A stretch of 64,000 bases of DNA from Pokkaliibacter sp. MBI-7 (GTDB taxonomy: Bacteria; Pseudomonadota; Gammaproteobacteria; Pseudomonadales; Balneatricaceae), in assembly GCF_029846635.1 (NCBI RefSeq), contig NZ_JARVTG010000001.1:4241001-4305000 (forward strand), given 5' to 3'. Below the pieces are notes generated by a model that was not told the origin of the DNA, did not search any database, and was given only the letters and a program-made list of their open reading frames with translations. Of the stretch, positions 51,426-60,611 are shown piece by piece. The position numbers and the translations under genes were made by a program. Within the stretch, counting starts at the first letter, position 1, and every line of letters starts with the position of its first letter.

Positions 51426-51831
51426 GTACCTGTTGCCCTCCTTGTTGCCGTGCAGACCATCCCCAATTAAAGGCTCGGATGGAAGCAGTCAGAACGTGTT
51501 CGCGATCTGCTGCGCGTCGGCCTCACAGCGTTGAAAAGTGCTCCGGAATGCTTATTCAAGGTGACTCACCTTCTAACAGGCTGTTGAAAATCTATCTGCG
51601 TTGCCGAATACCGCGTCAAAAACAGGCTAAAAATGCTCATTTAGTCCACTAAACTCCGCTTTTTCGCCTGTTTCTTGTGTCCTCGGGGTATTTCCTTGTC
51701 TCGGCTTCCTCGATAACGTTTTTCAACAGCCTGTGAAGGAGGCTCAACTCCGTTTCCTCAGCGCTTTTCGCCCGGTCTGGCCTTAGCTCGTGAAATCGTG
51801 GGCACGTTCTTGGATACCGAGGTTCTGCATA
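51426..51831. other. Intergenic region holding a MITE-like element
   Basis: 406 bases. The 159-bp element at 51576-51734 occupies the middle; the flanks hold no gene. Confidence 0.7.
51576..51734. mobile_element. 159-bp MITE-like element with 15-bp terminal inverted repeats
   Basis: The ends ACAGGCTGTTGAAAA and TTTTCAACAGCCTGT are perfect inverted repeats. A second inner inverted repeat (AAACAGGC near 51620, GCCTGTTT near 51667) lets most of the element fold. It has no coding capacity. CAGGCTGTTGAAAA ends are known from short non-autonomous elements in other Proteobacteria. No clear target-site duplication is visible. Confidence 0.75.
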
Positions 51832-52467
51832 ATGACTTTCAAAGGCTGGAAAAAACGTTTCTCTATGCTGGCTGGCGGGGCGCTGTCGTCACCTGCCCGA
51901 CGGGTGTTGCCGCTGCTGGTGCCCGCCCTGCTGACGGCCTGTAATCAGGTCGCACCTTCTGCGCCATCGCAGGCTGAGCCGGTGCCCGACGTAGTACCTC
52001 TGCCACCGGGGCTGGCCAGTGTGCCGGTGAAGGGGCAGGACTTTATCGCTTACTCCACCACGCCCTGTTTTGGCTTCTGTCCGGTGTTCGATGCCGTGTT
52101 GCTGGCCGACGGGACGGAATACTTCAATGGTCATCAGCATGCCGCCCAGCAGGGTATGACTGAGCGCAAACTGGATCCGGCTGTCTTTAAACAGGCCAGC
52201 CAGATTCTGCAACAGACCGACTTCTTCTCATTGCCGGGCAATATCACCAACCACAGTGAAGATGGCAGCGGCCCCGCCGAGGTCTGTCAGCATTACCGCA
52301 CCGACGGCCCGTCAGTGCAGATCAGTGCCCGCAGTGGTCAGCAGAGCAAGAGCGTCGATTATTACACCGGCTGCAGCAGTAACCGCATCACCGACCGGGC
52401 GGCGACGGTCAGTGAGCAACTGCGCGAGGTACTCCGGCTGGATGAGCTGGCCGTCAGCAGGCGCTAG
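51832..52467 (+). CDS. Lipoprotein with DUF6438-like domain
   Basis: 211 residues. The lipobox VPALLTACNQ (Cys near residue 37) follows a basic, Gly-containing start. The domain begins DFIAYSTTPCFGFCPVFDAVLLADGTEYFNG, the Cys-x-Gly-x-Cys-Pro pattern of DUF6438, and has a further pair of cysteines (EVCQHYRT; YTGCSSN). The function is unknown. I chose the ATG at 51832 over one 42 bases upstream, which lies in the wake of the MITE-like element. Confidence 0.75.
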   Translation: MTFKGWKKRFSMLAGGALSSPARRVLPLLVPALLTACNQVAPSAPSQAEPVPDVVPLPPGLASVPVKGQDFIAYSTTPCFGFCPVFDAVLLADGTEYFNGHQHAAQQGMTERKLDPAVFKQASQILQQTDFFSLPGNITNHSEDGSGPAEVCQHYRTDGPSVQISARSGQQSKSVDYYTGCSSNRITDRAATVSEQLREVLRLDELAVSRR

Positions 52468-52615
52468 CTGCTGCTTTTTCCCTTATAAAGCGAGTAGAGC
52501 TGCTGCTTTTCCTGTGATCGCTGCTTATCTATATGACTTGTCGTACTGACACGAAGCTGAAGCAGCCGCGACGTCACTCGTTGATGATCAGCAAAAGTGG
52601 ATGCGTTGGATAATT

Positions 52616-52645
52616 AAAAGGGCGCACTGCTGTGCGCCCTTTTTT
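52616..52645. terminator. Bidirectional rho-independent terminator
   Basis: Stem AAAAGGGCGCAC/GTGCGCCCTTTT with a 4-base loop and T-runs on both strands, between convergent genes (lipoprotein and haloperoxidase). Confidence 0.9.
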
Positions 52646-52648
52646 AGC

Positions 52649-54478
52649 TCAAGAAAGCAGGTGCAAACGCTGGTAGAGCGCTTCCAGCTCGGGGTCATTG
52701 ACCACTTTTACATGTCCATCCGGGCCGATGCTCACCGCGTTACCATCGAAATTGGTATAGCTGAGGGTAGGCTTTTCGGTATAGGTCGGCATCAGGCGTG
52801 ACAGCATCACCGTGGCCACCTGCTCACCCAGTCGCAGGCTGCGGGTGTTGTCACTGCGCCAGTGTACGCCTCCCATGCTGCGCCCCATGGCCACATTGGA
52901 GGCCAGCTTGTTAAGCTCACCGCCAACCGTCATGGCACCTTTATCATTACCTGTATAAATCCGTAGCTGGGTATCGGGGTCGAATCCAGCCTGGCCGGGG
53001 TGCATTTGGCCTGCTACCACAATTTCAGCAGCATGAGGGGCTGTGAAGGTGCCGCTGAAATAGGGGGAGGGGTCTTTCGAAGCGGGGTTAGCGAAGGCTT
53101 TCAGCTGAGTTATAGGCTGGCCTTCGTCAAACCACGCTTTGAGTATGGTGACGCAGGCACCGGCTACGCTGGCGTGCCCAGCACCGTATGACGGGTGGCA
53201 GGGGCTGCCAGCACTGAAGGCCATCGGCAACAGGTATTGATCGACAAACCGTCTGCCTGTCTTGTTCCACAGGGTTGCAGGGAAGAATCCTTCAAATGTT
53301 TCCAGCGGCAAGCCATAGTTTCTGCCTTTACGGGCCTGAACGTGCAACAACCCGCCGTAGACCTCAGGCCGCAGTCGGCGGTGCAGCCACTTCTGCCGCC
53401 ACACGACTTTCAGTGCGCGGGTAGCTACCTCCGATACCAGCGCCAGCAAGTTGGGGCCGCCCAGCGTACCAAAGCCAATCTGCCGATGCAGGGCATTGTA
53501 GGGATTGTGTGGATCGGTATCCGCTCCCCAGCTGTCCAGCAGCAGTGCCGCATTGAAGTAGGTCTGGTGCAGGGCATCCCGGTTTACTAAGCGTGCCAGA
53601 TCGCGCAGGGTCTGGATTCTGCGACGCTGTGGCTCATAGTAAAGTTCACGCGTTGCGGCCTGAATACCACTGGTGTAGTTGTTGTCCTTCCCATAGTCAT
53701 TGTTGAACTTGTCCTTACCTGTTTTCTGCACCGCCAGCCACTCGTCAAAGGTGATCAGATAGTCTCGTCGCGCTTTGTAAGGCACCAGCGTCTGCTGAAT
53801 CAGCTGTGCGCCATAGTTGATATCGTGCAGCAGAAACTGGCTGATCAGCGGGCCTTTGTCTTCACCTTTCAGGCCACAGCGGAACAGGGTTTCAGGCTCG
53901 ATATGCAGCTGCCCATTGTTCTGAGGTAAATCCAGACCCAGACGCAGGTCGCCGGTGGTACGACCCTCTGCATCCAGAGCTTTCTGATACGCCTGCTTTA
54001 TATTGTTGCAGGCATTGTTGACGCATTGATGGCCCGGAGCAGTTGGGAGGGCAAAGTCGTTGAGGTCAGTGTCACGCAGCTTGGCCATCCAGTACAGCTC
54101 CACCATTTCGGCAGCGGTGGAGTAAGACAGGACGCTGGGGGCAGGCAGCATCTGCAGGTCTATAGGGTTAGGGCCAATGATATTGGTTGCCCGCCCGGCC
54201 TGAGGGTTGACCAGCTGAGCCGCCGTGAGTTGGCTGGGTGTACCGTTAGCGGGAGGAGGGAGGTTGAGGTTGGTAACAGGCGCGCTGGCTGGGGTGAGTT
54301 CAAAATCGCCGTGCTGATCACAGATTTTTTCAAAGGCGATATAGGATTGGGCATCGACCTCCCCCTTTTCGTTGTGGGGCAGAGTTTTATGGAAGTTGCC
54401 CAGAAAACGGGCGCCATCAAACACGAGAAGATCATCGCCGTTAGTAACGGTACTGACAGGAACGGGGGTTTTCTGCAT
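52649..54478 (-). CDS. Vanadium-dependent haloperoxidase (PAP2 superfamily)
   Basis: 609 residues. Vanadate-binding and catalytic motifs are visible: QKWLHRRLRPEVYGG (Lys363, Arg370), SPCHPSYGAGHASVAG (His428 and His435 around Ser-Tyr-Gly-Ala-Gly) and GRSMGGVHWRSDNTRS (Arg533, His539). This is the algal/bacterial bromoperoxidase-like branch, which oxidises halides with H2O2 to hypohalous acid. No signal peptide is evident, so the location is uncertain. It is a single-gene unit with AAGGA before the ATG. Confidence 0.85.
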   Translation of the reverse strand: MQKTPVPVSTVTNGDDLLVFDGARFLGNFHKTLPHNEKGEVDAQSYIAFEKICDQHGDFELTPASAPVTNLNLPPPANGTPSQLTAAQLVNPQAGRATNIIGPNPIDLQMLPAPSVLSYSTAAEMVELYWMAKLRDTDLNDFALPTAPGHQCVNNACNNIKQAYQKALDAEGRTTGDLRLGLDLPQNNGQLHIEPETLFRCGLKGEDKGPLISQFLLHDINYGAQLIQQTLVPYKARRDYLITFDEWLAVQKTGKDKFNNDYGKDNNYTSGIQAATRELYYEPQRRRIQTLRDLARLVNRDALHQTYFNAALLLDSWGADTDPHNPYNALHRQIGFGTLGGPNLLALVSEVATRALKVVWRQKWLHRRLRPEVYGGLLHVQARKGRNYGLPLETFEGFFPATLWNKTGRRFVDQYLLPMAFSAGSPCHPSYGAGHASVAGACVTILKAWFDEGQPITQLKAFANPASKDPSPYFSGTFTAPHAAEIVVAGQMHPGQAGFDPDTQLRIYTGNDKGAMTVGGELNKLASNVAMGRSMGGVHWRSDNTRSLRLGEQVATVMLSRLMPTYTEKPTLSYTNFDGNAVSIGPDGHVKVVNDPELEALYQRLHLLS

Positions 54479-54796
54479 GATCGTTTTTCCTTGTTATCGA
54501 TCTGCAGGCGCGGAAGGAGGCTGACAACATAACGAGGCTCACTCCAGGCCGCAGGGGCTTGGTTTAAAGCACATTCGGTATTGCCGTGGCCGCTACAACA
54601 TCGGTGGCCACACAAAAAACACACAGTGTTATTGCGGTGTGTTTCTTGTGTGGAGGTTGGATGCATTAAGGTTTCAGAAGGTTTCAAAATAAATGGTATT
54701 CAGTGAACGTAGCAAAAAGGCACTGAGTTCCCTGTCTTTAGTGCCTGCTGCTTTGGGGCCTGACTGCACGCGAGACCGTGTGGCGTTCTCACTCAC
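54479..54796. other. Upstream region of the haloperoxidase gene
   Basis: 318 bases with an inverted repeat AAACACAC/GTGTGTTT (54617-54644, 12-base loop) that could be an operator. No gene seen. Confidence 0.5.
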
Positions 54797-55276
54797 TTAC
54801 AGACCCAGTTCGCTCAGCCCCGGGTGATCATCCGGGCGTCTGCCCTGTGGCCAGTGGAACAGCCGTTGTTCCGCGCTGATGGCCAGATCATTGATGCTGG
54901 CATAACGCAGCTGCATCAGGCCCAGTTCATCAAATTCCCAGTTTTCATTGCCGTAGGAGCGATACCACTGGCCATTGTGGTCCAGCCATTCGTAGGCAAA
55001 GCGCACAGCAATGCGATTGCCGCTGAAGGCCCATAGCTCCTTGATCAGCCGGTACTCCACTTCTTTGGCCCATTTGCGGGTGAGAAAGTCGACAATTTCG
55101 GCTCGTCCGCGTGGGAATTCGCTGCGGTTACGCCACTGACTGTCTTCGCTGTAAGCCAGTGATACGCGCTGCGGATCGCGGCTGTTCCAGGCATCTTCAG
55201 CCAGGCGGACTTTGATGGTGGCGGTGTCGTGGGTAAAAGGGGGCAGTGGTGGACGTGCCTGATCCTGAGTAGACAT
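54797..55276 (-). CDS. DUF1348 (SnoaL-like) protein
   Basis: 159 residues from the ATG at 55276 with AGGAG eight bases upstream. RLAEDAWNSRDPQRVSLAYSEDSQWRNR, FLTRKWAKEVEYRLIKELWAF and RFAYEWLDHNGQWYRSYGNENWEF are the DUF1348 signature of an NTF2-like fold. Function unknown. It follows the PNPOx-like gene by 28 bases on the same strand, and its start is likely coupled to the same transcript. Confidence 0.88.
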   Translation of the reverse strand: MSTQDQARPPLPPFTHDTATIKVRLAEDAWNSRDPQRVSLAYSEDSQWRNRSEFPRGRAEIVDFLTRKWAKEVEYRLIKELWAFSGNRIAVRFAYEWLDHNGQWYRSYGNENWEFDELGLMQLRYASINDLAISAEQRLFHWPQGRRPDDHPGLSELGL

Positions 55277-55304
55277 GGTGAGGACTCCTTGGTTTTTGAT
55301 GGAA

Positions 55305-56261
55305 TTATTGCCCTTCGGCAATGGCCTGGCTGGCTGGCGAAAAGGCCAGTAACTGCCAGGGCTGAGTTAATGCCTGCCGGCGCCGCAGCACCTTGTGAAT
55401 CTGTACTTGCCACAGGCGTTCGGCGCCGGGCAGGGCGGCAATACGTGCCTGACGGGAGGCTGAATCGGGCAGAATAACTTCCACTTCCCCCTGCACATGC
55501 AGCATTTCACCCTGCTCAAAGTCAATAAACAGCAACCCGCAGCGCGGCTGCAGCAGCAGGTTGCCCAGGGTATTAAAGTAGCGATTGCCGGCGTAGTCAG
55601 GGATCAGCAGACGGTCCCCCTGTAGCTGCACAAACCCCGGCGGGCCACCCCGGTGCGACACATCCAGCTGCAGATGGCCATCACGTCGGGCCTGATCGCC
55701 CGCATGACTGGCCACAAAAAAGGTATCGGCGTGACTGATCAGCGAGCGGGCGGCAGCATCCAGCGTGGTCAGCTGTTCGGCCTGTTCCCCGTCACTTTCA
55801 GGCCGGGGTGGCAGTGGCTGGCGCTGCTGGATAAAGCGCGGGCAGTTGCCAAACGCCTGTTCCACCTTTAACACCATCGTGTGTTCGTTGCGTTGCTGCA
55901 CCACGCCGTTCACCCGGTTACGCCGGCGCGTGCCCAGCTCAATGCCCAGCAGCCCCAGCCCCTGACCGGCCTGCAGCCAGGGTGACAGCGGATCACCCGC
56001 TGGCAGTGTGGTGGCAATATGCAGCTGCTGCGGGTCGGGGCTGCTGACAAAGCCCGGCTGACCCTGCCACAGGCTGGCCCAGGGCCAGCCGTCTTCATCC
56101 GCCGCCGCGGCAACCACGAAGGGCAGTAGCGGGAAGAAGCTGCGCAACTGCTCGGTCAGATAATCGCGCAACACCTGCTGGCCGACGGACGCCAGCCGCT
56201 CCTGCATGCCGATACTGGCCTGCAGCTGTTGCTCACCCTGATGCCATACACCTGTGCTCAT
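55305..56261 (-). CDS. Pyridoxamine-5'-phosphate-oxidase-like FMN-binding protein
   Basis: 318 residues. Two split-barrel segments: FFPLLPFVVAAAADEDGWPWASLWQGQPGFV near residue 42 and DTFFVASHAGDQARRDGHLQLDVSHRGGPPGF near 180, with LGNLLLQPRCGLLFIDF. This long form is common next to glutathione S-transferases and ferredoxin reductases in Proteobacteria. The substrate is unknown. Confidence 0.82.
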   Translation of the reverse strand: MSTGVWHQGEQQLQASIGMQERLASVGQQVLRDYLTEQLRSFFPLLPFVVAAAADEDGWPWASLWQGQPGFVSSPDPQQLHIATTLPAGDPLSPWLQAGQGLGLLGIELGTRRRNRVNGVVQQRNEHTMVLKVEQAFGNCPRFIQQRQPLPPRPESDGEQAEQLTTLDAAARSLISHADTFFVASHAGDQARRDGHLQLDVSHRGGPPGFVQLQGDRLLIPDYAGNRYFNTLGNLLLQPRCGLLFIDFEQGEMLHVQGEVEVILPDSASRQARIAALPGAERLWQVQIHKVLRRRQALTQPWQLLAFSPASQAIAEGQ

Positions 56262-56292
56262 GATCGGCTACTCCCGCTGCATGTCTGACCGG

Positions 56293-56919
56293 TTAAGCCC
56301 GCAGTCCGGCAGCGGTCTGTGGCATGGGCACGAATCCCGGCAGCGCTTCGATACGCTGCAGCCAGCTTTGCACATGGGGATAGCTGTCGAGGCTGACGTT
56401 GCCCTCGGGGGCATGAGCGATATAGGTGTAGCAGGCTACATCAGCGATGGTGGGCTGCTCACCGACAAGGAAGGCGCGCTGTGACAGCTCATTATCGATA
56501 ATCGCCAGTATCTGATGCGCCCGGTCGATCACCTCACTGGCATTGAGCTGGCTGCCAAAAACGGTAATCAGCCTGGCAGCACAGGGGCCGTAAGCGATCT
56601 GTCCGGCGGCGACCGACAGCCAGCGCTGCACCGCGGCCTGAGCGACGGGGGCCTGGGGCAGCCAGGACTCCGCGCCGTAGCGCTGGGCCAGATAGACCAG
56701 AATGGCATTGGAATCGGCGATGACCGTGCCGTTGTCATCCAGTACCGGCACCTGCCCGAACGCATTGAGTGCGAGGAAGGCAGGCTGTTTGTGCTCGCCA
56801 CTGGCCAGATTGACCAGCACCCGTTTGAACGGCAGCCCCAGCAGGGACAGCATCAGTTCGGCACGATGAGCATGGCCTGAGAGAGGGAAGTGATACAGGG
56901 TCAGGGAAGGCTGTGACAT
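56293..56919 (-). CDS. Glutathione S-transferase
   Basis: 208 residues. The thioredoxin-like domain TLYHFPLSGHAHRAELMLSLLGLPF with AFGQVPVLDDNGTVIADSNAILVYLAQRYG (glutathione site Val-Pro and Asp-Ser) precedes the helical domain ending ADVACYTYIAHAPEGNVSLDSYP. It conjugates or reduces electrophiles with glutathione. AGGAG is eight bases before the ATG. It heads the GST / PNPOx-like / DUF1348 set. Confidence 0.92.
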   Translation of the reverse strand: MSQPSLTLYHFPLSGHAHRAELMLSLLGLPFKRVLVNLASGEHKQPAFLALNAFGQVPVLDDNGTVIADSNAILVYLAQRYGAESWLPQAPVAQAAVQRWLSVAAGQIAYGPCAARLITVFGSQLNASEVIDRAHQILAIIDNELSQRAFLVGEQPTIADVACYTYIAHAPEGNVSLDSYPHVQSWLQRIEALPGFVPMPQTAAGLRA

Positions 56920-57026
56920 GGTGTTCTCCTTGTACTCGTTGCCGGAAGGGGTGGCGTCGTTGAGTGAGAACCATGTTGCTCCTTTAACTATCTGGGCAGA
57001 ATAACCACAAATCGCAATCCACTATT

Positions 57027-57947
57027 TCATTCAGTGTAATTATTCTGACTGTTCAAGGCGGGGTGCAGGCTCAACTGCTGTTGCAGAAAGTCCACCAGCG
57101 CGCGGATACGTGCGGCGGCCCTCGGCCCTTCGCGATACAGCACTGACAGCGGCACGGCAGCGGGCTGTGAGGCATCCAGCAGGGTCTGCAGGGTGCCTTG
57201 CTCCAGTTCGCGTTGCAGCTCAAAGCGACTGGCCCGCACGATGCCGCCGCCGTGGCAGGCGGCCTGGATGGCGGACTGAGTGGTGGTGGTATACAGCGCC
57301 GGGGTCAGGCGCAACAGCACAGGCTGGCCCGACTGCCGCAGCGGCCATTCGGCCAGACGATGGTCTATGCGGTCATGGATGATGCGATGCCGGTGCAGCT
57401 CTTCCGGCTGCGTCGGGATACCCGCCCGGGCCAGATAGGCCGGGCTGGCGCACAACAGCATCGGTAGTCTGCCCAGCGGTCGGGCGTAGAGGGTCGAGTC
57501 GGGCAGGGAGCCGATATGCAGGGCGACATCGATCCCGTCCTGATGCAGGTTGACCGGGCTGTCGCTGAACTGGCAGTGCAGCTCAAGCTGCGGGTAGAAG
57601 CTGAGGAACTGGCTGAGCAGGGCGGGCAGGGCATGGCGGCTGAAACACAGGGGCGCGGTCAGCATCACTTTGCCCTGCGGCTGATGATGCAGGCCCTGTA
57701 CCGACGCTTCAGCCTGTTCGCTGTCCTGCAGCAGCTGGCGGCAGTCTCGGGCAAACTGCTGCCCGGCTGGTGTCAGTGCTATCCCTCGTGGGCTGCGTTG
57801 CAGCAGCACGGTGTCAAGGCGCTGCTCCAGCGCATGGATGCTGCGCATCACCGTCTGGATCGACAGTGACAGGCTGCGCGAGGCGGCCGCCAGACTGCCA
57901 CCCTCTGCCACGGCGACAAAAATGCTCATCTGCTGCAGGCGACTCAT
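57027..57947 (-). CDS. LysR-family regulator, downstream gene of an overlapping pair
   Basis: 306 residues. Winged helix MSRLQQMSIFVAVAEGGSLAAASRSLSLSIQTVMRSIHALEQRLDTVLLQRS and effector domain of the AaeR/DmlR-type branch. I chose the ATG at 57947, which overlaps the stop of the upstream LysR gene (ATGA), over an in-frame upstream start at 58004 that adds a non-conserved basic leader. It is on the same strand as the GST operon just downstream (about 107 bases), and may control it. Confidence 0.88.
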   Translation of the reverse strand: MSRLQQMSIFVAVAEGGSLAAASRSLSLSIQTVMRSIHALEQRLDTVLLQRSPRGIALTPAGQQFARDCRQLLQDSEQAEASVQGLHHQPQGKVMLTAPLCFSRHALPALLSQFLSFYPQLELHCQFSDSPVNLHQDGIDVALHIGSLPDSTLYARPLGRLPMLLCASPAYLARAGIPTQPEELHRHRIIHDRIDHRLAEWPLRQSGQPVLLRLTPALYTTTTQSAIQAACHGGGIVRASRFELQRELEQGTLQTLLDASQPAAVPLSVLYREGPRAAARIRALVDFLQQQLSLHPALNSQNNYTE

Positions 57948-58861
57948 GGCAGCGCGGTGACGCCGGTGTTGGCAGCCAGCTGCTGACGCAGATGCGCCAC
58001 ACAAAAGTCGACGAAACTGCGTACCTTGGCGCTGTTGCGGCGTGTTCCCTGATACACCACATGAATAGGCAGCGGCGGCTGTTCATAGTCTTCCAGCAGC
58101 ACTTCCAGCGCGCCGCTTTTCACCTCACTGGCCACCTGATAGGACAGCACCTGCGTAATCCCCCAGCCCGCCACGGCTGCATTGATGGCCGCCTGTATGG
58201 CGGTGACGACCAGCCGTGGTGAAGGCTGAAACGGCAGCTCCACGCCCTGATCGATGAAACACCACTCGGTGAACAAACCGCTGCTGGAGGGCATGACGAT
58301 GCGGGCCTGATGCAGATCCTCGGGATGGCGCGGGTAACCATACTGCTGCAGATACGCGGGGGCGGCACAGACGACCCGACGCACCTGACCGACACGAATG
58401 GCATTGTCCTGTTCGGGCAGATGGCCGATGCGTACCGCCACTTCTACCCCTTCGTCGACCATATTGACCACGCGGTCTACCAGCAGGGCGCGGATATCGA
58501 CTTCGGGATACTGTTGCAGATAATCCACCAGCACCGGCGTCACATACTGCTCGCCAAACAGCACCGGAGCGGTTACCAGCAGCTGACCGCGCGGGGTACT
58601 GTGGCTGCCGGCGGCCGATTCTTCGGCCTCCAGCAGCTCCGCCAGAATACGCCGGCTGTCTGCGGCATAACGCTGGCCGGCGTCGGTCAGGCGCAGGCTG
58701 CGCGTGGTGCGTGACAGCAGCACTACACCCAGCCGTTGCTCCAGCGCGGCAATCGCCCGTGTCACCGACGGTGCCGAGGTATTCAGCCGTTCAGCGGCGC
58801 GGGCAAAACTGCCCTGTTCCACCACGGTCAGCAACACCTGCATTTCCTGAAATCTGTCCAT
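57944..58861 (-). CDS. LysR-family regulator, upstream gene of an overlapping pair
   Basis: 305 residues. MDRFQEMQVLLTVVEQGSFARAAERLNTSAPSVTRAIAALEQRLGVVLLSRTTR is the winged helix, followed by a complete effector domain (QLLVTAPVLFGEQYVTPVLVDYLQQYPEV). It belongs to the same branch as its partner but the two differ clearly, so they are paralogues of some age. The shared ATGA junction implies translation coupling. Confidence 0.88.
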   Translation of the reverse strand: MDRFQEMQVLLTVVEQGSFARAAERLNTSAPSVTRAIAALEQRLGVVLLSRTTRSLRLTDAGQRYAADSRRILAELLEAEESAAGSHSTPRGQLLVTAPVLFGEQYVTPVLVDYLQQYPEVDIRALLVDRVVNMVDEGVEVAVRIGHLPEQDNAIRVGQVRRVVCAAPAYLQQYGYPRHPEDLHQARIVMPSSSGLFTEWCFIDQGVELPFQPSPRLVVTAIQAAINAAVAGWGITQVLSYQVASEVKSGALEVLLEDYEQPPLPIHVVYQGTRRNSAKVRSFVDFCVAHLRQQLAANTGVTALP

Positions 58862-58963
58862 GGCGGGCCTTTCCTGTGCAATGAGTTGCTGAGTGTAGCG
58901 CTGTTGCCGTGAACATCCACGCGCAGACTGCCTGTCAGAGTATGGTTGCCACCGTCTTGCCTG

Positions 58964-60445
58964 CTAAGGCTTGCTCTGCGCGGTGCTGGCCCCGTCGCTT
59001 ACCTCAACTTCCTGCCGGGCACGCCGGATACGGCTGTAACTTAGCAGCAGGGCCGCGACGGAGAAGATGGCCGCCACCCACAGGCTGTAGTGCAGTGCCT
59101 GTGCCTGCAGGGGCAGACTTTGCTGCTCGGTCATTGATGACGATACCAGCAGCGCCAGTGCCACCCCGACACAGGCCGCGCCCAGACACTGACCAAAGGT
59201 ACGGACGATGGACAGCACGCCGGAGGCATAGCTGCTCAGTTCTCGGGGGGCATTGCCAAGCATCTCGCGGTTGTTGGGGCTCTGGAAGTAGCCGAAACCC
59301 AGCCCGCAGATCAGGCTGCGTGCGGCAATATCCCAGACACTCGGCTCGGCTGGCAGCAACGCCAGTGCGATCAGACCCAGGCTGAAGATCAGCAGCCCGA
59401 CCGTCGATACCTGCGCCGGTGAATGGCGATCTGACAGGCGGCCAGCGTGCGGGGCGCTGAGCATGATGCCCAGCGGCCAGGGGATAAAAAGCAGGGCGGC
59501 GATCAGGGCGTTATAGCCATAGACGCTCTGGAACAGGATGGGCAGGGCGACAAAGGTGATGCCCTGACTGACAAAGGAGGCCAGTGAGGTCAGCGCTGCC
59601 AGCGAGAAACGCATAGAGCTGAACAGGCTTAATGGCAGCAGCGGGGCCGGAGCGCGATGCTGGCGACGGACAAAGGCCACACCACTGATGATAGCCAGCG
59701 CCGCGAAGCCTGCCGCCCTGAGCCATTGCTGCTGGCTGGCCACCGCGGCGGATGACGGCGAGATGGCTTCCACGGCCATGATTACCGCACCGAGCATCAG
59801 CGCTGACCAGAGCGCACCGGCAACATCAAAGGGGGCACGGGTGTCGCTCTTGTGGCTGGGCAGCACGCGCATACACATCAGCAGGGCAACCAGCCCCAGC
59901 GGCACGTTGATGGCGAACAGCCAGCGCCAGTCCAGCAGCGACAGCATGGCCCCCGCCAGCAAAGGCGCGGCGGCGGTGCAGGTGGCAATCAGCAGGGCAT
60001 TGATGCCGAGAATGCGCCCGAGCAGGCGGTTGGGGAATATCGAGCGGTGAATGGCTGGCGCAATACTTAAGGTCGCGGCTCCACCCAGCCCCTGCAGCAG
60101 ACGCATGGCGACCAGCATCGGCAGCGAAGTCGCCGCGGCACACCCGGCCGAGGCCAGCACGAATACCACCAGCCCGACAGTGAACTGGGTACGAAAGCCT
60201 ACTCGTGCTGCCAGCGCGGCAAAAAAGGCTAGAGTCATCACCGTGGCCAGCAGATAGCCGTTGGTCACCCAGATGGCCGCACTGGTGCTGACCTCCAGCG
60301 ACCGGGCGATATGGGGCAGAGCGATATTGATCATGGTGCCGTCGAAAACGGCCATGGTGGTCAGCAGCATGACCCCGATCATGGCCTGAGCACGCTGCCT
60401 GCCGGGCAGGCCCTGATCGCCTGGGCGATCGGAAAAGAGTTCCAT
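58964..60445 (-). CDS. MFS multidrug exporter (DHA2-like)
   Basis: 493 residues with 14 membrane segments. VFDGTMINIALPHIARSLEVSTSAAIWVTNGYLLATVM and the motif C-like GGAATLSIAPAIHRSIFPNRLLGRILGINALLIATCTAAAPLL identify the EmrB/QacA-type DHA2 family. It exports drugs or other hydrophobic compounds with protons. The ATG at 60445 has GAGGGA seven bases upstream; a GTG at 60460 is also in frame. It is divergent from a LysR gene that probably regulates it. Confidence 0.88.
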   Translation of the reverse strand: MELFSDRPGDQGLPGRQRAQAMIGVMLLTTMAVFDGTMINIALPHIARSLEVSTSAAIWVTNGYLLATVMTLAFFAALAARVGFRTQFTVGLVVFVLASAGCAAATSLPMLVAMRLLQGLGGAATLSIAPAIHRSIFPNRLLGRILGINALLIATCTAAAPLLAGAMLSLLDWRWLFAINVPLGLVALLMCMRVLPSHKSDTRAPFDVAGALWSALMLGAVIMAVEAISPSSAAVASQQQWLRAAGFAALAIISGVAFVRRQHRAPAPLLPLSLFSSMRFSLAALTSLASFVSQGITFVALPILFQSVYGYNALIAALLFIPWPLGIMLSAPHAGRLSDRHSPAQVSTVGLLIFSLGLIALALLPAEPSVWDIAARSLICGLGFGYFQSPNNREMLGNAPRELSSYASGVLSIVRTFGQCLGAACVGVALALLVSSSMTEQQSLPLQAQALHYSLWVAAIFSVAALLLSYSRIRRARQEVEVSDGASTAQSKP

Positions 60446-60611
60446 CAGGTATTCCCTCACAAGGAGGCTCAGCCGGGAATGTTGAGCACAGTGATTGTTG
60501 TCGTCGTCATGGCAATATACGTATGCTCCATACCTGTCGGAAGGCGCAGCCGTTGCACTTTATAGTTGCAGCAGACGCCATGTATCTGTTCATGCCAGGA
60601 GCCTTATCACC

